Assembly (NCBI GenBank): GCA_049841135.1
Contig: JASGHK010000004.1
Location: 2,790,001 to 2,854,000 of the forward strand
Reading direction: 5' to 3'
From: JACRCT01 sp049841135
Lineage (GTDB): Bacteria; Myxococcota; Myxococcia; Myxococcales; UBA5297
Length of the DNA stretch: 64,000 nt
The notes beneath the pieces were generated by a model. That model had not been told where the DNA came from and did no database searches. It saw only the letters and a list, made by a program, of their open reading frames with translations. Position numbers and translations under genes: made by a program. Shown here piece by piece: positions 8,474 to 18,460 of the stretch (the stretch's first letter is position 1; each line of letters opens with the position of its first letter).

Positions 8474-9244
8474 ATGAAAGCCGTCATCCTGGCCGGTGGG
8501 CTCGGCACTCGGTTGAGCGAGGAGACCGTCGTCCGCCCCAAGCCGATGGTGGAGATCGGCGGCCACCCGATCCTCTGGCACCTGATGAAGGTGTACTCCA
8601 GCTACGGCATCAACGACTTCATCATCTGCTGCGGCTACAAGGGCTACCTGATCAAGGAGTACTTCTCGAACTACTTCCTGCACACCTCCGACGTCACCTT
8701 CGACCTCGCCAACAACGCGGTCGAGGTCCACCAGCGCAAGGCCGAGCCGTGGCGCGTGACGCTGGTCGACACCGGCGAGACGACGGCCACCGGCGGCCGG
8801 CTCAAGCGCGTCGCGCGCTACCTGGAGGGCGAGCAGGACTTCTGCTTCACCTACGGCGACGGCCTGTCGGACGTCGACATCGGCGCGACCATCGCCTTTC
8901 ACCGCCGCCACGGCAGGCTCGCGACGGTGACCGCCGTCCAGCCCCCGGGGCGCTTCGGCGCGCTGGAGCTCGAGGAGACCAGGGTCGTCAAGTTCCAGGA
9001 GAAGCCCATCGGCGACGGCGGCTGGGTCAACGGCGGGTTCTTCGTGGTCTCCCCGGGCGCGCTCGACTACATCGCCGGCGACGGGACCCCCTGGGAGGGC
9101 GACGCGATGGAGAGGCTCGCCGCCAGCGACCACGTCCGCGCCTTCTTCCACCGCGGCTTCTGGCAGCCGATGGACACGCTGCGCGAGAAGAACCACCTCG
9201 AAGAGCTGCTCGCCACCCGGCGGGCCCCGTGGGTGAAATGGTGA
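8474..9244 (+). CDS. rfbF: Glucose-1-phosphate cytidylyltransferase
   Basis: 256 residues; CTP plus glucose-1-phosphate gives CDP-glucose, the entry to CDP-3,6-dideoxyhexoses. Family motifs are AGGLGTRLSEETVVRPKPMV at residue 6 onward, ILWHLMKVYSSYGINDF and FTYGDGLSDVDI. The length is that of RfbF/DdhA. The ATG at 8474 is the only start that places the nucleotide motif near the N-terminus. Its stop overlaps the next gene's start (ATGGTGA), so translation with rfbG is coupled. Confidence 0.95.
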   Translation: MKAVILAGGLGTRLSEETVVRPKPMVEIGGHPILWHLMKVYSSYGINDFIICCGYKGYLIKEYFSNYFLHTSDVTFDLANNAVEVHQRKAEPWRVTLVDTGETTATGGRLKRVARYLEGEQDFCFTYGDGLSDVDIGATIAFHRRHGRLATVTAVQPPGRFGALELEETRVVKFQEKPIGDGGWVNGGFFVVSPGALDYIAGDGTPWEGDAMERLAASDHVRAFFHRGFWQPMDTLREKNHLEELLATRRAPWVKW

Positions 9245-10301
9245 CGGCGACGCGCGGCGACTTCTGGCGGGGCCGGCGGGTCTTCATCACCGGCCACACG
9301 GGCTTCAAGGGCGGCTGGCTCTGCCTCTGGCTGCAGCGCCTCGAGGCGGAGGTTGGCGGGCTGGCGCTCGAGCCCAACACACGGCCCTCGTTCTTCGAGG
9401 CCTGCGGCGTCGGCGCGGCGATGCGCTCGGAGCTGGGCGACCTCCGCGACGCCGAGACCGTGCGTCGCGCCGTCCAGGGCTTCGCCCCCGAAGTCGTCTT
9501 CCACCTCGCCGCCCAGCCCATCGTCCGCCGCTCGTACGCCGAGCCGCTCGAGACCCTGGCCACCAACGTCATGGGGACGGCGCACGTGCTCGAGGCCTGC
9601 CGGCGCACCGAGTCGGTGCGGGCCGTGGTCGTCGTGACCAGCGACAAGTGCTACGAGAACCGCGAGTGGCCGTGGGGCTACCGCGAGAATCGACCCGATG
9701 GGCGGGCACGACCCGTACAGCATGAGCAAGGGCTGCGCGGAGCTGGTCACCGCCTCGTGGCGCCGCTCGTTCTGCCAGGAGCGGCCGCGGGTCGCCTCCG
9801 TCCGGGCCGGCAACGTCATCGGTGGCGGCGACTGGGCCGAGGACCGGCTCGTGCCCGACCTGATGCGGGCGATGGCCTCGGGATCCCCGGCCATCGTTCG
9901 CAACCCGAACTTCGTGCGGCCTTGGCAGCACGCGCTCGAGCCTCTGCGAGGCTACCTCGACGTGGCGCAGGGGCTGCTCGGCGAGCGAGGCGCCGAGTTC
10001 GCCGAGGCCTGGAACTTCGCTCCCGCCGAGGCGGACGCCAAGCCGGTCAGCTACCTGGCCGACCGCCTCGCCGAGCTTCTGGGGCCACGGCGCGTCGTGG
10101 CGGCACGACCGCGCGGAGGCTCCCCACGAGGCGAACGTGCTGCGGCTCGACTGCTCCAAGGCGCACGCCCGGCTCGGCTGGTGGCCCCGATGGGGGCTCG
10201 ACCAGGCGCTCGAGCAGACCGTCGCCTGGTATCGAGCGCACGCGGAGAAGGCGGACATGCGAGCCTTCTCACTCGGCCAGCTCGACCGCTACGAAGGCTG
10301 A
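9238..10301 (+). CDS. rfbG: CDP-glucose 4,6-dehydratase (two frame breaks)
   Basis: Makes CDP-4-keto-6-deoxyglucose from CDP-glucose. The Rossmann motif GHTGFKGGWL starts near residue 18, followed by HLAAQPIVRRSY and VVTSDKCYENREW. An extra C at 9691 shifts the frame; without it the chain reads on as DPMGGHDPYSMSKGCAEL, which carries the catalytic YxxxK-type motif. A second shift near 10079 (probably an extra C) precedes the conserved end WGHGASWRHDRAEAPHEANV and LDCSKAHARLGWWP, with the stop at 10299-10301. Joined, the gene is about 350 residues, the normal length. Both breaks look like single-base insertions. Confidence 0.88.
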
Positions 10302-12600
10302 CTACGTTGCAGCCGCCGTCCCCTTCCCTGCGCCCGCCCGGCGCTCGAGCCGCCCCAACACGAGCGCGGCCGCGGCAAGGATGGCCGCGCCCAGAGCGGA
10401 CAGGCGGAAGCCCCACTGGAAGCTCTTCGGGCGGAAGGTGAACTCGACCTGGTGCTCGCCCGGCGCGAGCAGCACCGCCCGGTGCGCGAGGTTGACCCGG
10501 TGGATCTTCGCGGCCTGGCCGTCGACCGTCGCCTCCCAGCCCGGGTAGAAGGTGTCGGCGAGCAGGAGCAATCCCCCCTGCGGAGCCGACGCCGCGACCG
10601 TCACCCGGGTGGCGCCGTCATGCTCGATGCGAGCCGTCCCGGCTGCGCCCGCGGGCAGCGCGTTGACGGCCTCGACGATCGACGCCTGGGCCTCGTTCTG
10701 GAAGACGGCCACCGTCCGGGGATCCAGCTTGCCGGAGATGGTCTGGTCGAAGAGGTCCTGGGTGGAGGTGACGAGGAGGGCGCGGGTCACGATGCGGGCG
10801 CGCGGAAGCGTGTTGCGCAGCCGGTGCAGCTCGGCAGGCGGAGCGCTGGCGAAGTGCTCCAGGCGCGCGTCGGTGAGCTTGAACGGCAAGATGAGCCAGC
10901 GGACCGAGAGCGCCTCCAGCCATTCGTAGAAGCCCGGTGCGACCCCGAAGCCCTGGGCGTCGAAAGTCGAGAGCTTCTGGAGGAAGCCCTTCCGGTTGTG
11001 GTCGCCGATGAGGTCCACGACCCACCGCGGGGAGATGCCGGCGTACCCGTCGACCGACGAGATGCCATAGAGGAGGTTGGAGTTGGGCTGCAGGAGCTCG
11101 CGGTGCGCTTCGTAGAGCGACAGGTCGCCGCTCCAGCCGTGGGAGGCGTGGAAGGTGGCGATGTGGTGCTTGGTCGCCAGCGGGCTGTAGACCCGGCCCT
11201 GCTCGCCGCTCGCGTGGATGAGCTGCGCCGTCTTCGGAGGCGCGAGCCATCGTTCGGCGTCGGCCATCGGGTTCTGGCGGCGGTTGACGACGAGGAGGTC
11301 GGCGACCGTGACCGCCACCAGCCCGACCGTGGCCCAGCCGAGCGGCGCGCGCAGCCGCTCGTTCTTCAGGCGTCCGACGAGCTCCTGGAGGTAGGTCAGC
11401 CCCAGCCCGCCCAGCAGGGCCAGCCCGAGCTCCACGACGAAGAGGAAGCGGGTCGGGAAGCGGAACCGGTTCATACCCGGCAGGACCCTGAACGCGATCT
11501 CGAAGAAGGGCCCCGCTCTCCCGACGACCAGGCCGTAGGCGAGCAACGTGGCGAGCGCCCAGAAGACGACGGCGAAGCGCCTGCGGCCGGAGACCACCGC
11601 GAAGAGCGCCAGCAGCACCGTGGCCAGCCCGACGTAGCCGTAGTCCTCCCAGAAGAGGCTCCCGCCTTCGTACGTGTCCTCGGAGATGTCGCCGTTGGAA
11701 TAGGGGACGAGGAAGGTGAGTGCGTTCGGCGGCCAGTAGTTGGGCGTCGTCGCCCACTCCACGGAGACGCCGGCGCCCCGGTCCGACCACCTGCCGAGCT
11801 CGCTCATGGGCAGGAGCGCAGCCATGCCCATCACGGCGGCGACCAGCACCGCCCCCAGCGCGCCGGTGGCGAGCTTCAGGGCCGGGGCCAGACGCTCTCG
11901 GGTCCCGAATCCCCTCTCCAGAGGCGCGAGGAGCCAGACCGTCCGCGCAGCCGTGAGCCCGCCGTAGACCAGCGCTGCGTAGTAGGCCGACTGGGGAAAG
12001 CCGGCGAGGAGCTGCCAGCCGAAGACGGCCGCGAACCCCACCAGCCAGAGGAGCCGCCGGCGGAGAGGCACGAGCCGCGCGGCCGCCAGGTCATGGGCAC
12101 CGCCCGTCGCAGCCATCTCCAGGCACAGCAGCGCCAGCGGGAAGTACGCCACCGTCCCGAGGATGCCCAGGTGGCGGAGCTGGCAGACGAAGTAGCCAGA
12201 CCACGCGTAGGCAAAGGCTGAGAGGAAGGCCCCAGACCGGCTGGCTCCCAGCCGGCGAGAGAGCGCGTAGGCGCCCAGCGCTGCAGCGAGGAGGTGACAG
12301 GCGATGAGCCAGCCGAGCCCTGCCGCGGGCGAGAGCGCCAGGAAGAAGGGCAGCGAGAACGGGTCGAGGCCCACCGGGGCGCCGGTGAAGACCCGCGGCG
12401 TCCACGTCGGCGCTTCGCCGGATGCGAGCACGCGCGCCGCCTCGATTCGCCCGGGGAAGCTCCGCGTCCGCCAGGTCCGAGATGAAGAGGTCGTCAGGGA
12501 CGGGGATGGCGGCGCCGGTCAGCAGCGGCGCGTAGGGGGCCAGCACCGCGATCGCCAGGACTCCCATCGGGAGCAGTCGTGACCGGTGAGCCAGTCCCAA
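10302..12600 (-). CDS. YfhO-family membrane protein (one frame break)
   Basis: About 765 residues when joined. The N-terminal hydrophobic start (GVLAIAVLAPYAPLLTGA), the PDDLFISDLADAEL segment and then GEAPTWTPRVFTGAPVGLDP match the YfhO pattern in which a first loop precedes many membrane helices (about 12). The C-terminal soluble part (WEATVDGQAAKIHRVNLAHR) is the usual beta-rich YfhO ending. Members are GT-C-like and linked to glycosylation of surface polymers. The frame breaks near 12458. The start is TTG at 12600, or ATG at 12567. The stop abuts that of convergent rfbG. Confidence 0.75.
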
Positions 12601-12675
12601 GGTGCGGTGCCCGCCTTCCGTGAATCCCAGTTCTTCGGGTGCTGCCGCCCGTCGAGGAGCTGGCCGCCTTGTCGC

Positions 12676-13705
12676 TCACTTCCTCGCGAGCGTCCCCGAC
12701 GTCGGCAGCGCCTCCGGGGCGCGGTCCCCTTCCACCAAGCGCGGCGGAGCGGCGGCGTCGAAGTTGAGCCGCTCTGCCTCCACCGCGTGGGGCCGGTGCT
12801 GCACGTGGCTGTAGATGGCGCCGACGTACTCGCCCAGGACGCCCGTGAAGAAGAGCTGCACCGACCCCAGAAAGAAGACGGCGACCAGGAGCGGTGCGAG
12901 GCCCAGCGTGAACTGGTCCCAATACATCAGCTTGTAGACGAGGTAGACGAAGCCCACCAGGAAGCTCAGCCCGGACATGCCGAAGCCGATCATCGCGGCC
13001 AGTCGCAGCGGCACTCGGCTGTGGCTGGTGAGTCCGAGCATCGCCACGCCGTACAGGCGGAAGAGGTTGTATGAGCTCTTGCCACGCTTTCGCGCCGGTT
13101 GGTCGAAATGAACCACGGCCTGGCGGTAGCCCGCCTCCATGACCATGCCGCGGAAGTACGGGACCGGGTCCCCCATGCGCCGGAGCGCCTCGACGACCAC
13201 CCGGTCATAGAGCCCGAAGCCGTAGTAGTTCTGCTGCAGCGGAATCTCGGACAGGCGGTTCATCACCGCGTAGTACAGGCGGCGGATGAGGTACATCGAG
13301 GCCGCTTCCCCCGCGCTCTGCTTGACCGCCAGGACCGCCTGATACCCCTCCTCCCACTTCTTCACGAGCTCGGGGATGAGCGAGGGCGGGTCCTGCAAGT
13401 CACACGCGAGTGGGATGACGGCGTCGCCCCGCGCCTGCAGAAACCCGTGGAAGGCCGAGCGCTCGACGCCGACGTTGCGGCTGTTGAAGATGACCTTGAT
13501 TCTTGGGATCCCCCCCCGCCAGGCGACGCAAGGCGTCCTTCGTTCCGTCGGTCGAGCAGTTGTCGATGAAGAGGTGCTCGTACTCGTAGCTTGGGAGCTT
13601 GGCGAAGACCTCGCGAATGCGCTCCGCCACCTCGAAGACATTCTCGCCTTCGTTGTAGCAGTGCGTGACGACGCTGATCAGCCGCTTGGCGCTGACCTCA
13701 CTCAT
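12676..13705 (-). CDS. Family 2 glycosyltransferase, DPM1/GtrB type (break at G8 tract)
   Basis: About 340 residues after joining. The N-terminus ISVVTHCYNEGENVFEVAER and the acidic motifs FIDNCSTDGT and LACDLQDPP are those of polyprenyl-phosphate glycosyltransferases. Two C-terminal membrane helices (MIGFGMSGLSFLVGFVYLVY and LLVAVFFLGSVQLFFTGVLG) anchor it. It likely transfers a sugar to undecaprenyl phosphate or a lipid-linked acceptor. The frame breaks in a run of eight C on the plus strand (13510-13517); seven would restore LAGGIPRIKVIFNSRN. The ATG at 13705 overlaps the end of the radical SAM gene. Confidence 0.85.
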
Positions 13706-14741
13706 GTCCTCTCCGGCTCTTCGCCAGTCGCGCCAGCAGCGCCTCGCGATACGGGTCCAGGTTGTCCGGGACGATCTGTAGGTAGAAGCAGTCGGCGCAG
13801 GCCGCGTTCTCGCACCGCCGCTTCTCGAGCATCATCCGCCGGAACTGGTGGAGCGCCTCGCCTTCCCAGATCTCTCGGATCGACTGGGTCTTCGCGTCCC
13901 CCACCACCGTCGCATACGACCAGTCGTTGGCGCACACGACCACCGACCCTTCGGCGTTCACGGCGAGGCAGTAGAACGGGTAGGCGCACACGTCCTTGGG
14001 GGTGAACGGCAGGCCGTCGTAGGTGTCCGGCTTGGTGCCGAGGGTGAAGTCCTTCACTCCGGAGTTGGACCAGCCCATCAGCTTCTCGACGGCGATGTGC
14101 GTCGCGTACGGCTCGAAGTCCCGGTAGAACTGGTCCACTTCCGCCCTGCTCAGCCCGCTGTCGGCGATCTTGACGTAGACCTCGCACTGGCCGCGCCTTT
14201 CGAACAAGGCGCGCACGTTCCCCACGAACGCCTCGTAGTCGAGCTTGACGTCGGAGATGCGCTGGTAGGCCTCGCTGCTGACGCCCTCCACCGAGACGCA
14301 AATCATGTCCAAGCCGGCCTCGACGATCCTCTGGCTCAGCTCGGGGTTCAGCAGCGCGCCATTGGTCTTGGTCCAGATGCGCTCCGCGACTCCCGCCTGC
14401 TTGGCGTAACGGACCATTTCGGCGAAGTCGCGGTTCACCAGAGGCTCGCCGTCCTTGTAGAGGCTCAGGAGCTTGAGCCGCACCCCGAGGGCCTTCAGGT
14501 CGTCGATGACCTTGCGGAACAGATCCAGACCCATCGTCGCCGGAGCCCGCTTGATCTGCCGCATCAGCGCATGGTCTGCGGTTGGGCAGAACCGGCAGCG
14601 GAAGTTGCACAGGTTCGTCGGATCGACGTAGACCACGAAGGGCGCGGGCAGAGGGATGAGGTCCTGCAGCGGCTGGCGCTTCTCGCAGCGCAAGTCTTTC
14701 GCCTGTATCCGCCGCGCAACGGCGGTCTTCTTCTCATCCAT
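13698..14741 (-). CDS. Radical SAM/SPASM enzyme
   Basis: 347 residues. The 4Fe-4S radical SAM motif CNFRCRFC is near residue 47, followed by a TIM-barrel-like core (LLSLYKDGEPLVN, ICVSVEGVSSEAYQRI). A SPASM-type Cys-rich C-terminus (CAYPFYCLAVNAEGSVVVCA, then CENAACADCFYL) is expected to bind auxiliary Fe-S clusters. Substrate unknown. Relatives occur in polysaccharide clusters, where they may modify or epimerise sugars. It overlaps the GT2 gene downstream and directly follows the SDR stop codon, so it belongs to the minus-strand sugar operon. Confidence 0.85.
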   Translation of the reverse strand: MDEKKTAVARRIQAKDLRCEKRQPLQDLIPLPAPFVVYVDPTNLCNFRCRFCPTADHALMRQIKRAPATMGLDLFRKVIDDLKALGVRLKLLSLYKDGEPLVNRDFAEMVRYAKQAGVAERIWTKTNGALLNPELSQRIVEAGLDMICVSVEGVSSEAYQRISDVKLDYEAFVGNVRALFERRGQCEVYVKIADSGLSRAEVDQFYRDFEPYATHIAVEKLMGWSNSGVKDFTLGTKPDTYDGLPFTPKDVCAYPFYCLAVNAEGSVVVCANDWSYATVVGDAKTQSIREIWEGEALHQFRRMMLEKRRCENAACADCFYLQIVPDNLDPYREALLARLAKSRRGHE

Positions 14742-15503
14742 TCATCGCCCCATCCACCCGCCGTCGACCAGCAGGACGTGCCCGTGGACGTGCCGGCTGG
14801 CCTCGCTGACCAGGAACAGCAACGGCCCCACCAGGTCCTCGGGCCGGCCGAAGCGCCCCGCCGGGATCCGCCCCTTCATCTCCGCCGCACGCTTCGGGTC
14901 TTCGAGGAAGCCCTTGGCCATGTCGGTCTCGAAGACGCCCGGGGCGATGGCGTTGACGTTGATGTTCAGCGGCGCCCACTCGTTGGCCATGGCCTTGGTC
15001 AGGCCCACGAGCCCATGCTTGGCGGTGGTGTAACCGACGATGTTGCGTGCCGCCTGGAAGCTGCTGACCGAGGCGATGTGGACGATCTTCCCGCCGCCCT
15101 GCTTGGCCATCGTCTCGGCCGCCCGACGCGAGAGGTCGAAGACGGCGGTGAGCATCAACTCCAGATCGTCGTCCCACTGCCGCTGCGGGTACTCGGCGAT
15201 CGGGGCCTTCTCCTGCAGCCCGGCGTTGTTCACGAGGATGTCGATGCGCCCGAACCTCTGCACGACCTGGTCTATCAGCCCCGCTCGCCCCTGCCGATCC
15301 AGCAGGTCCGCCTGCAGGTAGTCCATCCGCTGCGCGAGGCTGGAGTCGACCGTCGGGGCGTCGGCGCTCTTGGCGACCGTGACCACCGAGGCGCCGGCGC
15401 GCGCCAGCGCCAGCGACATGGCCTTGCCCAGCCCTCTGCGACCGCCGGTGACGAGGGCGACCTTGCCCTCGACGCCGAAGAGGCCTTCAATCCCTGAGCA
15501 CAT
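14742..15503 (-). CDS. Short-chain dehydrogenase/reductase (SDR)
   Basis: 253 residues with every classical SDR mark: VALVTGGRRGLGKAM (cofactor loop, about residue 14), NNAG (about 92), HIASVSS (catalytic Ser region), YTTAKHG (catalytic YxxxK) and the PGVFETDM loop. It oxidises or reduces a sugar hydroxyl/keto group with NAD(P). It overlaps the end of the TPP-enzyme gene by 17 nt, so the two are co-translated. A role like YerF, which reduces the keto branch after two-carbon addition in yersiniose synthesis, is an inference. The overall sequence also resembles 2-deoxygluconate dehydrogenases (KduD). Confidence 0.88.
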   Translation of the reverse strand: MCSGIEGLFGVEGKVALVTGGRRGLGKAMSLALARAGASVVTVAKSADAPTVDSSLAQRMDYLQADLLDRQGRAGLIDQVVQRFGRIDILVNNAGLQEKAPIAEYPQRQWDDDLELMLTAVFDLSRRAAETMAKQGGGKIVHIASVSSFQAARNIVGYTTAKHGLVGLTKAMANEWAPLNINVNAIAPGVFETDMAKGFLEDPKRAAEMKGRIPAGRFGRPEDLVGPLLFLVSEASRHVHGHVLLVDGGWMGR

Positions 15504-17298
15504 TCTGGGCGACCTCTTCAGGCGGCAGGAACGGGAACATGTCCTCGAGCGGCGGCGTGACGATGCGGCCGTCCTCGAGCACGCGCGAGCTCATGCGCGG
15601 CTCGAACGGCTGGGTCTCGTCGAGGATGACTTCGCACAGCGAAGGGCCCGGCGTGGCCAAGACCTCCCTGACCTTCTCCCCAAAGTCCGGTCCGTCCAGG
15701 CGCCACGCCGGCACTCCGTAGGCCTGCGCCACCTTCACGTAGTCGGGGAAGCTCACGCCGTTGGCCGGACCCTCGCCCACCAGGCGCTTGAAGAAGTTCG
15801 TCTGGGTGATGCGGATGGAGAGGTAGCCCGCGTTGTTGAGCACGAAGATCTTGATGGGCAGCCGGTGATGCACGACGGTCTGCAGCTCCTGCACGTTCAT
15901 GTGCAGGCTGCCGTCTCCTCCCAGGCAGACGATGCGGCTTCCCGCTGGGGCCGCGAAGGCCGCACCGATGGCCGCGGGCAGGTCGTAGCCCATGGAAGCA
16001 CTGCCCGAGTTGGAGAAGAGCCTCTGCCCCTTCTTGAGCCGCGAGGCCTGGAAGGTGGCGATGCACGAGGTGCCGTTGCCCGTGACCGCGACATCCCCCT
16101 CGGCCATCGCGTCGAAGAGAACCTCGATGAAGTGGTACGGGTTCACCTTGCCGCGCCACTCGCGATGCTTGGGCTGGACCTGCGGGTAGAGGACCTCGCG
16201 CTCCTTGGCCCATGCCAGCCAGTGCCGGTCGCGCGCCCTGGGGAAGCCGTAGGAGGGCGCCAGGGTTGCGAGCCGCGCCAAGAACTCTCGCGCGTCCGCG
16301 ACGATCCTGTCGTCGATCTTCACGGTCGGCTTGCGCATCTCGGCGTCGTCGACGTCTACCTGGATCTTGAAGGCCCGCGGCGCGAACCCCGCGAAGTTGT
16401 AGCTCGTCTGGCGGATGTTGAGCCGGCTGCCCACGACGAGCAGCACGTCGGCGCTCTGGGCGACGAAGTTGCCGGCGCGCGTCCCGATGGTGCCGGGCCG
16501 GCCGCAGAAGAGCTCGTCGTCGGTGGGGAGGAGGTCGTGCGTCCACGCGGTCAGCACCGGGATGCCCAGCGTCCGCACCGCCTGCTCGAACTCGGCCATC
16601 GCTCCCGCCGCGCGCACGCCGGTGCCGGCCAGCAGCGCCGGACGCTTCGACGCCGCCAGCTTCTCGAGCGCCCTGCGCACGTCTCGGTCGAGCTCCTCGG
16701 TGCGAAGCGACGTGCTTGGTGGCGGCGCATAGGCGGGCAAGTCGCTGGCCACGACCCGCGCCGACTGCACGTCGACGGGGATGTCGATCCAGACCGGCCC
16801 GGGACGTCCGGTCGTCGCCAGGTGCCAGGCCTTCTCCAGCTCGTAGCGGACCTCTCTTGGGTCGCCCAGCGCCACCGCATACTTGGTGATGGGGGTGACG
16901 AGCCGGATGATCTCGGCCTCCTGGTCGCCTAGCTGGCGCAGCCCGGGCACGGAGGTGAATTCGAGGCTGGTCTCACGCTTGACCTGCCCGGAGATCACCA
17001 TCATCGGAACCGAGTCGGTCCAGGCGCCGAATACCCCGTTGAGCGCGTTGATGCCGCCGGGACCCGTCGTCACGCTCACCACCCCGACGCCGCCGCTGAT
17101 GCGCGCGTATCCCTCGGCAGCCATGGCGCTCGCCTGCTCGTGGTGCTGGAACACCGGCTTGAGGGCGGGGTGGAAACCAAGGGCGTCGTTGAGAAACATC
17201 GCGCCGCCGCCGGTGATCATGAAGACGTGGCGGACACCCCGTTCCGCGAGGAACTGCGCGACGTAGTCCGCGACCCGGAATCCGGCGGGCTCAGCCAC
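15487..17298 (-). CDS. Thiamine-diphosphate enzyme, acetolactate synthase-like (YerE-like candidate)
   Basis: 603 residues with the full three-domain layout of acetohydroxyacid-synthase-like enzymes. The catalytic Glu lies in FQHHEQASAMAAEGYAR (about residue 50). A central flavin/ADP-type domain follows (about 195-330). The ThDP motif is GDGSLHMN...NN (about 440-470). Such enzymes decarboxylate pyruvate and transfer the two-carbon unit. An ordinary valine-pathway AHAS is unlikely: no small subunit is present and all neighbours are sugar genes. With rfbF/G/H nearby it may act like YerE, adding acetaldehyde to a CDP-dideoxy-ketosugar. The GTG at 17298 has GAGG upstream and overlaps the NeuB-like gene by 8 nt. 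Confidence 0.85.
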   Translation of the reverse strand: MAEPAGFRVADYVAQFLAERGVRHVFMITGGGAMFLNDALGFHPALKPVFQHHEQASAMAAEGYARISGGVGVVSVTTGPGGINALNGVFGAWTDSVPMMVISGQVKRETSLEFTSVPGLRQLGDQEAEIIRLVTPITKYAVALGDPREVRYELEKAWHLATTGRPGPVWIDIPVDVQSARVVASDLPAYAPPPSTSLRTEELDRDVRRALEKLAASKRPALLAGTGVRAAGAMAEFEQAVRTLGIPVLTAWTHDLLPTDDELFCGRPGTIGTRAGNFVAQSADVLLVVGSRLNIRQTSYNFAGFAPRAFKIQVDVDDAEMRKPTVKIDDRIVADAREFLARLATLAPSYGFPRARDRHWLAWAKEREVLYPQVQPKHREWRGKVNPYHFIEVLFDAMAEGDVAVTGNGTSCIATFQASRLKKGQRLFSNSGSASMGYDLPAAIGAAFAAPAGSRIVCLGGDGSLHMNVQELQTVVHHRLPIKIFVLNNAGYLSIRITQTNFFKRLVGEGPANGVSFPDYVKVAQAYGVPAWRLDGPDFGEKVREVLATPGPSLCEVILDETQPFEPRMSSRVLEDGRIVTPPLEDMFPFLPPEEVAQNVLRD

Positions 17299-18376
17299 GG
17301 GGAAGGCCTCGATTCTTGATGAAGCCGTGCATCGCCGGGTCGGCATACGGGCTGTCGATGTCGCTGATGTTGATGGGCTGGTCCTTGGCGACCGGCTGGA
17401 GCAGCACCTCTCCTCGCATCAGCTCCCGGCAGGAGATCTGCCCCTGGACCAGAGGGATGGCCATGTAGACGTCGTCGTCATGCAGCGCGTGCCCGGCCGG
17501 CAGGTCCCGCTTGGCATAGACGCCACGCACCAGCGCGTCGAGATAGCGGATCTCCTTCTCGGGCGGCACTCGACAGGAGACGCCGGGAGCGCCGCACATC
17601 TCCTTGGCCTTCAGGTACGCCTTGAACCACTCGTCCACCTGCGCGGGCAGCGAGCAGTAAGGAGCGACCTTTTCGTCCCCCCAGTCGATGTCGACGTGCC
17701 GCTCGAAGGTCCGCGCCCCCTTGGCGTAGGCCATCATGATGGAGCTGCGCCAGTCGGTGTGCTCGTGCGTGGAGTAGCCGATGACGTTGTCCGGGTAGCG
17801 CGCCCTGAGGAAGTCGACCTGGTTCAGCTCGAGCTCGTGGTCCTCGGACGGGTAGATGGCGACGCAGTGGTTGAGCGCGAAGGGGATCTCCCGTCGGTTG
17901 AAGAAGGAGACCAGGTCGTCCAGGTCCTTGAGCTTCGAGCCGCCAGAGGAGGCGATGACCGGCTTCTTGGTCTTGGCGATCCTCTCGATGAGCAGCCAGT
18001 CCTTGATGTCCGAGCTGGCGAGCTTGAGGATTTGCACGCCCAGCTCCACGCACTTGTCGACGCTGTACTCGTCGAAGGGCGTGGCCATCGTGATCATGCT
18101 GTTCTTGCGGACCTCCGCGATCAACGTCGCGTAGTCCGGCCAGCTCATCTGCGTCTCGAGCGTCCTCTTGATGTACCGGTGGTCGGTGCGATTCCGGTAG
18201 TCCTTGTGAATGAAGTTGTCGACGTCGCGGATTTGGAGCTTGAGCGCAGCCTTCACGCTGTTGAAGCGGACCACCCGGCCGAAGTCCTGGATGATCTTGA
18301 TGCCACGCTCGAGCTTGCCGCGGTGGTTGTTGGCCAGCTCGAGAACGAAGAGGTCTTCGAAGATCTGGTTTTTCAC
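17291..18376 (-). CDS. NeuB-family sialic/nonulosonic acid synthase-like protein
   Basis: 361 residues. NeuB, LegI and PseI condense phosphoenolpyruvate with a six-carbon aldose to make a nine-carbon acid. The barrel domain (LELANNHRGKLERGI near residue 12, TMATPFDEYSVD, KLASSDIKDWLLIE, IASSGGSKLKDLDDL, IGYSTHEHTDW, ERHVDID) and a C-terminal SAF/antifreeze-like domain (about 285-345, KRDLPAGHALHDDDVYMAIP) are both present. It is diverged enough that the substrate cannot be named. No neuA/neuC- or legaminic-type partners are in view; its partners are the TPP enzyme and the epimerase. The start is GTG at 18376 with GGAG upstream. Confidence 0.85.
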   Translation of the reverse strand: MKNQIFEDLFVLELANNHRGKLERGIKIIQDFGRVVRFNSVKAALKLQIRDVDNFIHKDYRNRTDHRYIKRTLETQMSWPDYATLIAEVRKNSMITMATPFDEYSVDKCVELGVQILKLASSDIKDWLLIERIAKTKKPVIASSGGSKLKDLDDLVSFFNRREIPFALNHCVAIYPSEDHELELNQVDFLRARYPDNVIGYSTHEHTDWRSSIMMAYAKGARTFERHVDIDWGDEKVAPYCSLPAQVDEWFKAYLKAKEMCGAPGVSCRVPPEKEIRYLDALVRGVYAKRDLPAGHALHDDDVYMAIPLVQGQISCRELMRGEVLLQPVAKDQPINISDIDSPYADPAMHGFIKNRGLPRG

Positions 18377-18406
18377 AGGGTTCTCCAGGGGGCATTCCGC
18401 CCCCGG

Positions 18407-18412
18407 ATTCTA
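18407..18412 (-). promoter_or_regulatory. Candidate -10 box for the NeuB-TPP-SDR operon
   Basis: TAGAAT on the minus strand (5 of 6 to consensus) lies 31 bp upstream of the NeuB-like start, in the 84-bp gap that appears once the epimerase frame is corrected. No convincing -35 is visible. Confidence 0.3.
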
Positions 18413-18460
18413 GCGAGGTTCGGCACCCGGTAGAACCCGTTACCTGGGGGCGCCCCTGCC

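Noticed and set aside
15487..17298. Annotation as acetolactate synthase for valine/isoleucine synthesis
   Set aside because: No regulatory subunit or ilvC nearby and the gene is embedded by overlap in a sugar operon; only the fold and chemistry are supported.
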